Source: Phytophthora sp. 'mugwort'
Taxonomy: Eukaryota; Oomycota; Peronosporomycetes; Peronosporales; Peronosporaceae
Reading direction: 5' to 3'
Assembly (NCBI GenBank): GCA_033558025.1
Contig: JAUCEF010000013.1
Coordinates: 2,845,001 to 2,909,000, forward strand
Length of the DNA: 64,000 nt
Shown here: piece by piece, positions 45,452-55,806 of the stretch
How positions within the stretch are numbered: the first letter of the stretch is position 1
How the letters are laid out: every line of letters starts with the position of its first letter
Translations under genes and position numbers: made by a program
The notes under the pieces: model-generated
What the model saw: only the letters and a program-made list of their open reading frames with translations
Told to the model about the DNA's origin: nothing
Databases searched by the model: none

Positions 45452-45745
45452 TGCAGCGGGGCTGCGTTGCGTAGTTCGTCAGAGGAAGACGTATGACTCC
45501 CCGAGTCTTAGCTGTGGTTCTCCTAACCCTAAAGCGTCCGCAGAGGCTTAGGTCCCTCTAGTTATACCACTAGAGACTCAAAGAGTCACATTCATAAACC
45601 TAGGATGATACTCTCTTTGATGCTAAAACTGAACCGTTAGTTATTTGCTTATCTGCGGCAAAGCCGCCTGCGATGTAAATGTATGACTTTAACTAACTAC
45701 CATAGTTAAACCTAGTCAAATGCATATCGAGTGGCCCTGTGGTCA
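45452..45745 (-). repeat. LTR of gypsy element B (294 bp), 5' copy
   Basis: Reverse complement of 15536-15829 with eight mismatches, with identical length and TG...CA ends. It precedes gag, so it is the 5' LTR. Confidence 0.88.
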
Positions 45746-47530
45746 CGTACTGAAATCCTGTTAACCAGGTGGTACCAAGTACCACTTACTGCAAGGTGAT
45801 ACGTAGCATGGCTACACTTCGTGCCACCTTCGAGTAACCCCGTTACAGATTCGCCTGACCATTTAAAAAACGTTGAGTGATAAATTCTCTCAGACAAACC
45901 CTGACGTTTCAACAATTCCTAAAGTAAATGTGGTCGATGCCGAAGTTGATAATAGTGCTAGAACAAAGAGCACATCAACGAATACAAATCGAGTCAATAT
46001 GGCTGATAGAAACGTACAGGCTCGTCCTAAACGTATGATGCTGGTGTTGGCAATATCCCACAAATGGTTCACGGTGCAATTGAGACGGATTTCCGTCGAG
46101 TTCAACAATGATAAATGCTGCACCTTCAACTAAGAAGGATTCAAAAGCAAACAGTGTTGTACGAATGAACAAGTTGAGTCCAGGAACTGGATTAAAATCT
46201 GCATGCAAACTGGGCCTCGATTGGCTGTGCACAGCGAACAACCGAAACCCCGGACTAGAATGTGACCTCTGCGTCAACTCGGACTATTGCTCTAAGATGG
46301 TTCCTCCGCTGCTGGACACGCTGAGCAGTCAAGGCTGCCGCTGCCGCCGCAAAGGGCCGAGACAAATCGACTTCCACATTCACAAGAAACCAAGCCATGC
46401 TTGAGCGACGCTTTGGACAGGGCGGGGAGGCTAGAGCACACCCAGTACGCTCTACGAACTGTTGCTACCATTTTTAGAATGCTAGTGTTCTCAGGAACAC
46501 TGCTTTCCTACCAGCAAGTGCTCAAGAAGGTGGAGGTACTCAAAGATGAAAACAGACAAATGCGCGTGGACAAATATAGAAGCAGCTACAGGCTAGCATT
46601 GAAGGACACATAACCCGCACGGTGAAACATTTGTGTACGGAGTGAGCGACGGGGGTGTTTGTCGGCGCGACCAATTCGAGGGGCATTATCTACATGAACA
46701 GCAACTTGCTCCTACTACGTACGTTCGAGCGTAATCACACCAACCATAGGACTTCAAACGATTCTTAGTGTCAGAGCTTCCAGGTGCCCTCTTCGAAGAA
46801 GTGTTTGCTCGAGTTCTGCCACTTCTACCAAAAAGGCTCACTGGTCCAGCAGCAAGCTCTCACGAACGAAATCGTTGCCAAGTATGTAAAAATGGTAGTT
46901 GTAGTGCGCGGGAGCATGTACTACCTATTTCATGTATGTTCGTATGCTATTGCGAGCGGCGTTTGCTGGGGTTTTACTACCGTTTCCCAGGGTCTCGCCA
47001 CCTGTATACACTCGAGTTCAAGAACGATGTGTCTTCTTGTGTGTCAGTTGATGCTTGGCCTCAAGATGGCCCCAGCGTCGATACAATCGATGAGGCGACA
47101 GTATTTCCCGGAGGAGGTTGGCGATGGTTTAGGCGCTAAAATTCAGCCTGCCGGAAAGCTAGCCTCGTCAGCCTCCTCTGGGTCAGTGTTTGATGGTGCG
47201 ATGGTAGCAAACGGCTCCGCAAGGAGCCCAGGATTACGCGATGGTTCTCGCCTCCCTCGATTGCTGTCTCCGCAAACCGCGAAGTCAGCTAGCGATTCTG
47301 GGTATCTTGGTAAGTTGGCTATTGGAGACAACAGTATCGCCAAGATTCTGGAACCTCAGCTCGCACGGATTCATCGTGGCGATTGTGAGGACGAAGCCAT
47401 TTCAGTACAGCACATCGTTCCGGCGTCACCAACCGCTGGCTCTTTTCGACGCAGCACAGCTAATCTCTCTCATTAAGCAGTTCTTCCACTCGCCGACAAA
47501 GAACGCAAAGAAGGTTAGCTTTGTATAGGA
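45746..47530 (+). pseudogene. Group of unrecognised plus-strand coding fragments
   Basis: Frames at 45873-46133, 46108-46404, 46401-46613, 46768-47139 and 46784-47476 are protein-like but match nothing I know. Noted items: a Cys-rich stretch (CDLCVNSDYC, 46260-46290), a helical QQVLKKVEVLKDENRQM stretch (46520-46565) that could be the end of a leucine-zipper helix, a FYYRFPGSRHLYTLEF block (46970-47020) and a Ser-rich region (47150-47480). They may be one decayed host or element gene with introns. Confidence 0.25.
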
Positions 47531-48186
47531 CACTACACAGGCGGCGGATTGTGCTGTCGGGGGCGAGGAGGCCTTCCACAAATTGTAAACGCTTTAAGGT
47601 GTTGAGCATGGTTGATGCTATACCTACCTCCGCTTCGCTTGAATATACGTGATGCAGCTACCGACGCAAACCACAGAAAAGCTTCGCGGCTGAAGCTCAA
47701 CGGCACCAAGAGAATTGTTTTTTATGCATTATATTCAGAAGGAGCAACGTGATCCGAAACGTGGGATTGCCACGCTGCATAAGGCTCACGATATGGTGCT
47801 GGGTAGCGGGAAGAAGGAATTGCGGATATACGGTACTGTTCGCATAAGCCTCAAGCATGCGTGCGAGAAGGAAAATGTGGTTACTATTAATTGTGGGCAG
47901 AGGCTGCTTGAGTGATGAGTGGCAAAGGCACAAGGCACCGTAAGTGCATTGCACGTTCGGCTAACTTCTTTACGGTCTTACCTCTCTTGTGTGTTTCCTT
48001 CGTATGTAGGACCGGTTACCGGCGACGACGTAACCGCGCGCCGGGATCGCATATATCGGTGGCGCGTGAAGCAACTACCAGTATTCGGCCAACAGCCGAG
48101 AACTCGGCTAATCGACGAATCGAGAACTAAACTAGCCGCCGTGTCGAGAACTCGGTTGGTGAACACCAGCTTCAGACATTCCTTCC
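47531..48186. other. No recognised gene; flank of copia fragment
   Basis: A 66-codon frame at 47715-47915 looks protein-like (QKEQRDPKRGIATLHKAHDMV) without a known family. 48100-48175 repeats TCGAGAACT three times, perhaps LTR sequence of the copia relic that ends at 48187. Confidence 0.3.
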
Positions 48187-49100
48187 TCACGGCGCCATGT
48201 GCTCGTCACCGGCCCCTTGTTCTAACCCTTTGTCGCAACGCGTTTCAAGGAGAATAGCCTCATTAACATTGCAGTAGGAAAGCGCTGAATGCCTTCGTGA
48301 ACAGATCGGCCGCCATATCCTCGATAGGCACGAGGATGGCTTTACAATGCATTTCTTCACGTAGTCCTTAACCAACTTTAGCTTGATGCCGATATGATTG
48401 GGACGCGCTGAGCACTCCTCATTCTCCATTTGGCGAATGGCCGACTGGTTGTCCATTTCCATCTCATTGGTAGCTCCACGGCGAAACCTAACTCGGCAAG
48501 TAGTTCGCGTAGCCCCAACCGTTTCTGCCCGGAGTGCGATGCCGACGTGAGCTCGGCTTCCATGGTCGGTTGTGAAACAGCAGTCTCCTTGCGGCGCGTC
48601 CACCCACCATCATGCCGTCCTTGCGGAATGTTCCGCCAATAACTGACTTTCGGCTGACCTTGTCGCCCGCAAGTCTGCGTCGCTCGCGCTCTTGAGTTGC
48701 ACGGCGGAATCTCGGGCAGTACCTCTTTGTCGGGGCGCGAGCTTGACGTCTTTTGTTCCTTTCAGGTACCTGGCGATTCTCTTGCTTAGCTGCCAGTCGC
48801 TCGTTGGGGGGGGGGGGGGGGGATAGGCGCGTGTGCTCGCCGAGTTGCTCGGTGCACCGCATACGCGATGTCCGGCGCGTGCAGCGCGTCAACCACAACA
48901 GCGATCCCACGATCGACCGGAACTTCTTCACCAAAGCTGCGCCGACCGCGCTATCTCTTGGAAGCAACAGGTCCATCTCGCGCGCGTCAATGTCGTGATC
49001 GAGACCGATAGGCGTGATCACGGTGTGCGCGTCTTGAAGCCCGAACTTCGTAAGCATCTCGTCGACTGCCGCTCCTTCGCCGATTTCATACCGACTATCG
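48187..49100 (-). pseudogene. Ty1/copia RT end and RNase H fragment
   Basis: The minus strand reads DEMLTKFGLQDAHTVITPIG (about 49005-49060), KKFRSIVGSLLWLTRCTRPD-like (48880-48940), a frame-shifted middle, SDADLRA-like, a degraded AESE region, then MEMDNQSAIRQMENEE (48425-48470) and NHIGIKLKLVKDYVKK (48350-48400). These are the diagnostic copia RNase H blocks (DNQSAI, HI.I). A run of 17 G at 48806-48822 lies in the fragment. The integrase and most of the RT are absent. Confidence 0.72.
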
Positions 49101-49310
49101 CCGAGTGCGAGATCCGCATCCCCACGAATGTCGCAGTCGTCCGCCGTTCCCGGGGTCGTGTATATTTGGGCTGGTTAGTAGGTAGTGCGGAGCAGTGTAC
49201 CGATAATAGAATAAATGTTGTTTCTTGTTGTTTGTTCTTAACGTTGTAAAATCGCGACTGACATGAACCGGCACCAACCTTGCTGCTGCACTATCCTACA
49301 AAACACAAGC
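49101..49310. other. Candidate LTR-like stretch
   Basis: On the minus strand this holds an AT-rich block with AACAACAAGAAACAACA followed by TTATTCTATTATCGG, as often found near LTR 3' ends. A partner copy was not found in the window, so it remains a guess. Confidence 0.25.
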
Positions 49311-50602
49311 TCATTTCGGCTTCTCGAGCAAGTAGGTTGACCTACCACTTACAATTCGTTTCGTGATGGGCCGGCGACGAAGACACGATGAAGTTACACT
49401 TGGAACGCTTAAGATGGTCCGGAACCAGGAGCACGGCGTGTTGCGTCTCCAGCGCATACATCTATCCGATGCACTCTGCCAATATGGCCAATCCGTCGTT
49501 TGGATGAAGACCATGACAATTCTCCCTGACTCTTGCTCGACGCCCTAGTTGAGCCGTCCCTCCTTCTTCCGGTCGCACGGGACGATCTTCCCCAGTCTTC
49601 AGAGTCTTTATTGGTGGAACGCATTCCACCGAAGCTCTCCCCGCCGCAAGAACTGTAGGACTGACGGACTTCGAGCTCGACTCCATAGGCCTCAGCGCTT
49701 CCGCCTGCAATCGTTCCACGTCACCACGTTCCACCTTCTCACATGAGCTGCCACGCGCCATGAGATCGTTCCGTCCTTGGTCCGCCACTTGGCTCGGCCC
49801 CACGCCTGCATCCAATGGGTATTCGTCCAAACGTCGCATGTCGCCTATGACTGTAATAGGCCAACACCAACACAAAACATCCATGTAAAGGCAACCCTCC
49901 GTGAATCCCGTCCAGAAGTTCATCAGGGTCGCCGTTATCATCACTCCCTTCCATCGTTGTACTATGCCTTCCGTAACGTCGCACACATGGGGCAGGTAGA
50001 TCGCCAAGGCGATCGCTAACACCAAAAACATGTAGATACTGAAAGCAAAATCACCCGTTCGGCCGACTGGCCGCAGTGTAGCCCTTCGCGTAGCGGTGCG
50101 ACGTCGTCCAAGATAACTGTAGCGACACGCACAACGTGTGGTGGAACGCCTCCCACCACTTGACACAGGGCCTTCCCATTATCCCGAAGCGTACTCCTTC
50201 ATAACTGCTATGGGCACCAGGAATAGCAACCCGATCATGGCCCACGCATACTCCGACGCTGGTATGGAGAGCGCATGCTGGCTACGAGGCGCCTGTAAAT
50301 AGTGTTCCACGCAAGTATGCCAGAAAAAGAACGCCGATCCCACGCAATTCCCAAGTCCGGCCAGGAACACCCAAGTCGCATTCCTCAGCGGAGTAGTGAC
50401 GACCCATAATACAACCCGGTGATCGTCCAGCCAAGCTCAGGAACGTCCAGGTCCGCAAGAAATCGAAGCAGGTCAGCGTCGCTATCTGACAACCGCCCAT
50501 ACCTCGGCCATCTGAAGGTAGTTCTATGAAGAATCGAATTGATCCCTTTCGCAGCTGTGAGACTAATCCGTTCAATGACCGACCATATTGGTCGAAAGAC
50601 AT
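49311..50602 (-). pseudogene. Multi-pass membrane protein ORF linked to gypsy element A
   Basis: ATG 50602 opens MSFDQYGRSLNGLV. After a shift the frame reads LGWTITGLYYGSSLLR, VFLAGLGNCVGSAFFFWHT, YAWAMIGLLFLVPIAVMKEY (stop near 50179), then AFSIYMFLVLAIALAIYLPHV and WTGFTEGCLYMDVLCWCWP. This gives at least four hydrophobic segments long enough to span a membrane. A charged C-terminal tail follows to about 49311. The protein lies 3' of the gypsy A pol end (52454) on the same strand, an env-like position, but its many spans do not resemble a class I envelope protein. Frameshifts and one stop break it. The family is unknown to me. Confidence 0.45.
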
Positions 50603-50740
50603 CGCTCCTTCCTTTCGCAGAGGGTTTCGTCACCCGTCACCGTTGTCTCTGGGTACGTCAATTAAGTCTCTCAGAGATCGCGAACGAGGCTTCTCTTCAT
50701 TCCCCAATTTCCTGAGAGTTTCGCATCAACACCAACGCTC
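50603..50740. promoter_or_regulatory. Short divergent intergenic region
   Basis: 138 bp separate the ATG of the minus-strand membrane ORF (50602) from the ATG of the plus-strand ORF (50741). A shared bidirectional promoter is an inference from this spacing; no core motif was identified. Confidence 0.3.
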
Positions 50741-52263
50741 ATGACGATTCCACCTACCGCCGCGGAACTCACGCGCTTCAGAGCGTTCCTTTATGAGATT
50801 TTGGGGCGCGACGCACGTGGCGTCACAGGCCAAGACACTTGAGGGTCCAGCAGCAGTTTTGGGACGACCTCCGCGCTCACGTTCACGTCAATAACATGTC
50901 TTCGGTTCTCGAGTATCTCGACCAACTCGGTAACGCCACCATGGACGCATGGCACCGTGCTGGCGTTGCCGGCGCTACCATTCGTCGTTCCTCCAAGCCC
51001 GACCGTTCCGCCAGCGTCTCACGACTCCGAGTCGTCTCCTCCAAGTCCGCTTCAAGTCCGGCGGACTCGTCGGCAGCATGGGTCCTCTCCCGTTGCCCGA
51101 GTCCACCGTGGCAGCGCCGGCGTCACAGGCCGCAGCTACCCTTACGACGTCGTCGGCCGTTGCAGCCGTACTAAGACGACCACACCCACAAAGTCGTCCA
51201 CGGTCAAAAGGCTCCTGCGCGTTTCAAACGCAAAGCAGTGCACCCCGTCCCAGCCGTCGTCCACGAAGCAGCGTGCCGCGCCTCAACCGCAGGTCACCAC
51301 TCCTCCGGAGGTTCCGAGCGCCGTACCAAAGGCCACCCCACTCGCTGATGCCATGGCAAAGGCTCCCGACCACGTTCGCCAAGCCATCGAGGCAGTACTT
51401 CGCAAGGGCAAGGCGCGGGGTAATAAGCCTTGGCGTCTGGCGTACCCATGGGCTGGACGTTGGCTTTGGTACGATCCCGCCGCCTATCCCGAATTGCATC
51501 GTGCTCACTGGAGCTTTTGGATGGCACACTGGCGTGCCTTTTGGTGGTGGGCGTTCCACGTCCCACTCGATTCGACACCGCGCTCTCCAATCGTCGCAAG
51601 ATGCGTGCCGCTAAAGCACGCCTGGTGTTCTTGATACTCTGCATCGAGGTTTAGGGAGCTTAGGACTTCATGGAGAAACTTGACGCGTTCCTTCAGCTTT
51701 TCTTGGAGGCCAGCCCGGAAGGACGTTCAGCGACTCTCGCAGGCTCGGAGGCGTTTACGCGGGAGACCTCACCCTGTTGTCGCAGCGAGACGATTCTCGT
51801 TATCGTGCCACGCTCGAAAATGCTCTCAATCCCGACGATATTGACGCCTGCGGCTATTCCCATATGCGGTTGTTCCTCGAACGTATGGAGGCACTGCATC
51901 ACGGTCTCAGCCTCGCTTTCGTCTCTCCGAACAGGCTTTGGCACGCGTTCGACGTGACGTCCTTAACTAAAGGCCACCACGTGGGCCAGGTCCAAGAACG
52001 AGGGGCCGTGGAAGTCGCTGGTCAACAACTACAATATCAAGCGGGACCAAGATTAAATCGCCCAAGACAAGGCCCAGGGGATCCACATCGTTCCTTACGC
52101 TCCCGCCATCACCGCTGCAGAGTCTCGTCATGCAAACTATTCGGATTTCGAGGTTTGCGAAACCTACGAAGAAGAAGAAGTCGAGAATGGCGACTAGGAT
52201 GAAGAAGAGCGGGACGACGAAGCGGACGATCAAGACGACGACGAGGACGCCGCGGACGCGTAG
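50741..52263 (+). pseudogene. Trp-rich, acidic-tailed ORF divergent from the membrane ORF
   Basis: ATG 50741 opens MTIPPTAAELTRFRAFLYEILG; a TGA near 50848 and a shift lead to QQQFWDDLRAHVHVNNMSSVLEYLDQL. A Pro/Ser/Thr-rich spacer follows, then KARGNKPWRLAYPWAGRWLWYD and HWSFWMAHWRAFWWWAFHVP (51410-51560), a strikingly Trp-rich block. The rest reads MEKLDAFLQLFLEASPEG (51670), IDACGYSHMRLFLERMEALHHGLSLAF (51840-51920) and an acidic end (YEEEEVENGD, DEEERDDEADDQDDDED) stopping at 52261. Two or three shifts break it. No known family; it is collinear enough to have been one protein of about 480 residues. Confidence 0.45.
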
Positions 52264-52697
52264 GCACCGCGCATTTCTTTTTCCGTTTAATATTATTTTC
52301 TTGAAGCGTTCCTTGTGGGACGGTTCCCTGCCCTAAGTCTCATTAGACGCAGAGGTTATTCCATTATAACCACTACATTTAGCCCCTTGGTACTCACACA
52401 ATATCCCGGTGTAGCCCCTAAGCCACACCCGTTCCAGCTCGGCCTTCCGCCGACTAGAACAGCAATTCGGCGTCGTCCACGTCAGTGTTTGGCTTCGCCC
52501 AAATTGGCGTTCCGACGCAATTCCGGCAGGCCACATTTCTTCCGGTTGGCATCTTCGAAACTGGGATCAACGTTCCATACTCGGGCGTCAAGGCAGCCCG
52601 CTATAGCCAGAACGTTTCATACGTTGCCTTGAGGACCAAGTGCTGTAACGCGCGAGCCTCAACTCGTTTCGCCACGATATTCACAATCGAAACGTTC

Positions 52698-52753
52698 ACT
52701 CCCGCTATTGCTGTTTCCTCACCGTCGGTAGAGGAAACAGCAATAGCGGGAGT
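52698..52753. repeat. Perfect 23-bp inverted repeat with 10-bp loop
   Basis: 52698-52720 (ACTCCCGCTATTGC...) is the exact reverse complement of 52731-52753, with loop ACCGTCGGTA. It lies in the pol C-terminal coding region of element A, where the right arm encodes the conserved GEETAIAGV stretch and the left arm replaces expected residues. Confidence 0.95.
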
Positions 52754-54382
52754 CGTCGGTAGAGACGCGTCTCGTAAACTAGTGGGTGGCAAGTCCTCTT
52801 CCGTCCGTGGTCCCGTTTCGTCCTCATAGGCACCGTTCACTACGCCGTCAGGCAGTTCATCAGCGTAAGGGCGACTCCAGCGACTCCTGAACAGCTTCAG
52901 CCAGTTCACGTTGATAATGGCGATCTTGTTCGGGTGACTCGGAATGGCAATAATTGTATACGTACTCCCCGACTTGGCCGACCACACGGTAGGGGCCGTG
53001 ACAAGAGAGCGCCAAACTTTTCGTTTTGCGTTCCCCTCTTCGTGCTCTGAAATACCGGTAGGCCCAGACTGCTCCCCATCAGCATGCGAGACCTTCACTT
53101 GACTGTCAATCGCTTTTCGTGCCTTTCCGGGACCTTTATCAGCTGTCGCTCGACCAACCGTCGCGAATCCCGCTACGAGTAGTACAATTTCCTCCGATAT
53201 ACTGATATCTCGTTACTCTACCACTCCTTATCCGTATTCAGGAACGCTTGATCAAGAAGAAACACAGGGTCCCGTCCATTGAAAATGGAGTATCGCCCAA
53301 CGCCTCATGTTATGCGGTCCTGTACGCAAACAAGACCCTGGACAAGTAGACGTCCAATCCGTTTGAGTCTAACTCAAACATCCTTAGCATTCCCATCAGC
53401 GTTCCATTAAACGTTTCACCAGTCCTCGATTCAGCGGATGGTACGCAGAACTAAAAAGCTTATTGATCCCCAGCGTATCGTACACAGACTTGGCCAGAGT
53501 TGACGTAATGTTCGTTCCACTGTCGCTCAATAGTCTCTCTGGCACGCCATGCCTGCAGATGGCACCTCCAACTATAGCTTTCACAAAAGCGATCGTGTCA
53601 AGCTACTCCACGGCAAAAGCTTCAACCCAGCGAGTAAAATAGTTGGCAAATACCAAAACGTACTGTTTCCACAAGGATTAGCCATTAGAGGATCGATTGC
53701 ATCCACCATGAGCAACGAGAACAGCTCCTGGAGACCTTGGACTGTCATCCATTCCATTTGGGCAGTTCTCCACGGTCTGTGAACCTTTCCTCCCCCGAAA
53801 ATAGGACATTCACGCACGAATTCGACGGCGTCCTTCTTCCATTCATGCCAATAAGCGTGCCGTCTCACTTTGTCGACAGTCTTAGTCCTCCTTAGATGAG
53901 CGGAGATGTCTGAGTGGCAGTTGTGAATGACCGTCTCGATAAAACGGCAACGGGATGGCTGGAACGTACATAGTCCGAGCCGGACCAACACGTGTCCTAA
54001 GGTGCACCGATCGCATCAGTACGACGTTTCTTACACAAAGTGAGGCGCCATCTTTAACACGTTGGCTCGCAGCTGAGGATCAAGTGTCAAGGTGCTATCC
54101 AGCAGGAAAGCTTCCAAAGCATGCATCCATGGAGTCCGTTCCTGCTCCAGCCGAATATCTCGGTATCTAATTCAAACTCGTCGACCGGAGACGTTCCCTC
54201 CATCGCATCACGGTTTGATGGTCCTCCTCTTGCTCGGCTTGAGTGAGAGATTCTATTTCTATAAGAACGTCCCCCGAGGCAGAAACATTTCCAACGGGCT
54301 CAGTTCCTTCACCGGTAGTTACGCCCGGAATTACTGCTTGGGCTGGCTCCCCCACTTCGACTGGAACACCTCATCGGTACGC

Positions 54383-54710
54383 AGCCGGCGTCGCCGTTCC
54401 TACCCTGCGGGCCTGAGTCATCCTCCGGGCCTGAGTCATCTTGTTCCCCATTGAGATGTTCGGCCATCCGTATCACGCTAACCCCACCAGCACCAGGTCA
54501 GTGGTACGAAATATCGACAAGCCACCAGCGTGACCCATCGACGACGAGCCGGCGTCGCCGTTCCTACCCTCCGGGCCTGAGTCATCCTCCGGGCCTGAGT
54601 CATCTTGTTCCCCATTGAGATGTTCGGCCATCCGTATCACGCTAACCCCACCAGCACCAGGTCAGTGGTACGAAATATCGACAAGCCACCAGCGTGACCC
54701 ATCGACGCTC
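54383..54710. repeat. Tandem duplication, two 164-bp copies
   Basis: 54383-54546 and 54547-54710 are nearly identical. Each unit also starts with an 18-bp doublet (GGGCCTGAGTCATC repeated). 164 is not a multiple of three, so the duplication shifts the frame of element A between RNase H and integrase. Confidence 0.93.
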
Positions 54711-55806
54711 CAGGCTTGTGGAACAACCTTAAAGCGCAGTCGAGACAGTTCCACAGCCGAGTGTGCCAACGTCGCGTTAGTAGTTTCGAGTATTTTCACC
54801 AAATATCCATGAGAGAACTTGATGGTCCGTAAACAAGTCGAACTCAGTGTGATCCGGGTTGCATCGAAATTTCAGCGTAGCCCGCATTATGCCACAACAC
54901 TCGATCTCTGTCGTTCCAATTGTCTTGTTCACCCAATTGCGCTGAGAACCGACCAGCTCTTGCTGGCGTAGGCTATCAACCGATCCCGCCCATCAAGTTC
55001 TTGCAACAAACATGCTCCTATAGCCAAGTGCGACGAATCCACGTACAATTTGAACCGTTTCGAGAAGTCCGGGTACACCAAGACAGGTGGATTCACTATC
55101 GCGCGCTGAAGTTGGCGGAACGCCACATCGCAGTCCTCATCCCAGTGGAACTCGACACCCGTCTGCTTTAGACGTTCTAACGGGGCGTTATCGCCGCGAT
55201 CCCAGGTATGTAACGTCTGAAGTATCTCGTCAGTCCGAGCAACGCCCTCACCGTATGCAAGTCATGCGGCTTCTCGATATTCATCATTGCCTTAGCCCTC
55301 TCAAGGTTTGGCAATATTCCGGTTGACGTCACGATATGGCCAAGGAACGCTACTTGATCACGTCCCGAGTGATACTTCTTCATCTTAAATTTGAAGCCCG
55401 CCCCGCGGAACCGTTCCGACACCTGCCTAAGGCGGATCAGATGAGTAGAAAAGTCTCCACTGAAGATGACGCAGTCGTCTAAGTACACAAAACACGTCCT
55501 CCACTTCAAATCGACGAGAACGTTCTCCATGAGACACTCGAACGCAGGCACTGCCTTACATAGTCCAAACGGCATTACCAACCATTTGTCTAGTCCATAC
55601 TAGCTCGTGAACGCTGTCTTCTCAACACTGTCAGGTCCATTGGGACGTCCTAGTGTCCCCGACGCAATGTCCATCGTCGAAATGATTTTAACGTTCCCTA
55701 GAAAGTCCAAGATATCGTCGATTAGCGGCATGGGGTAACAGTCCTTAACTGTGACGGCATTTAATTTTCTGTAGTCAATACAAAATCGGATCCCGCCATC
55801 AGGTTT

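Noticed and set aside
15830..45750. Target-site duplication for gypsy B
   Set aside because: Flanking pentamers AAATC and GTACG do not match.
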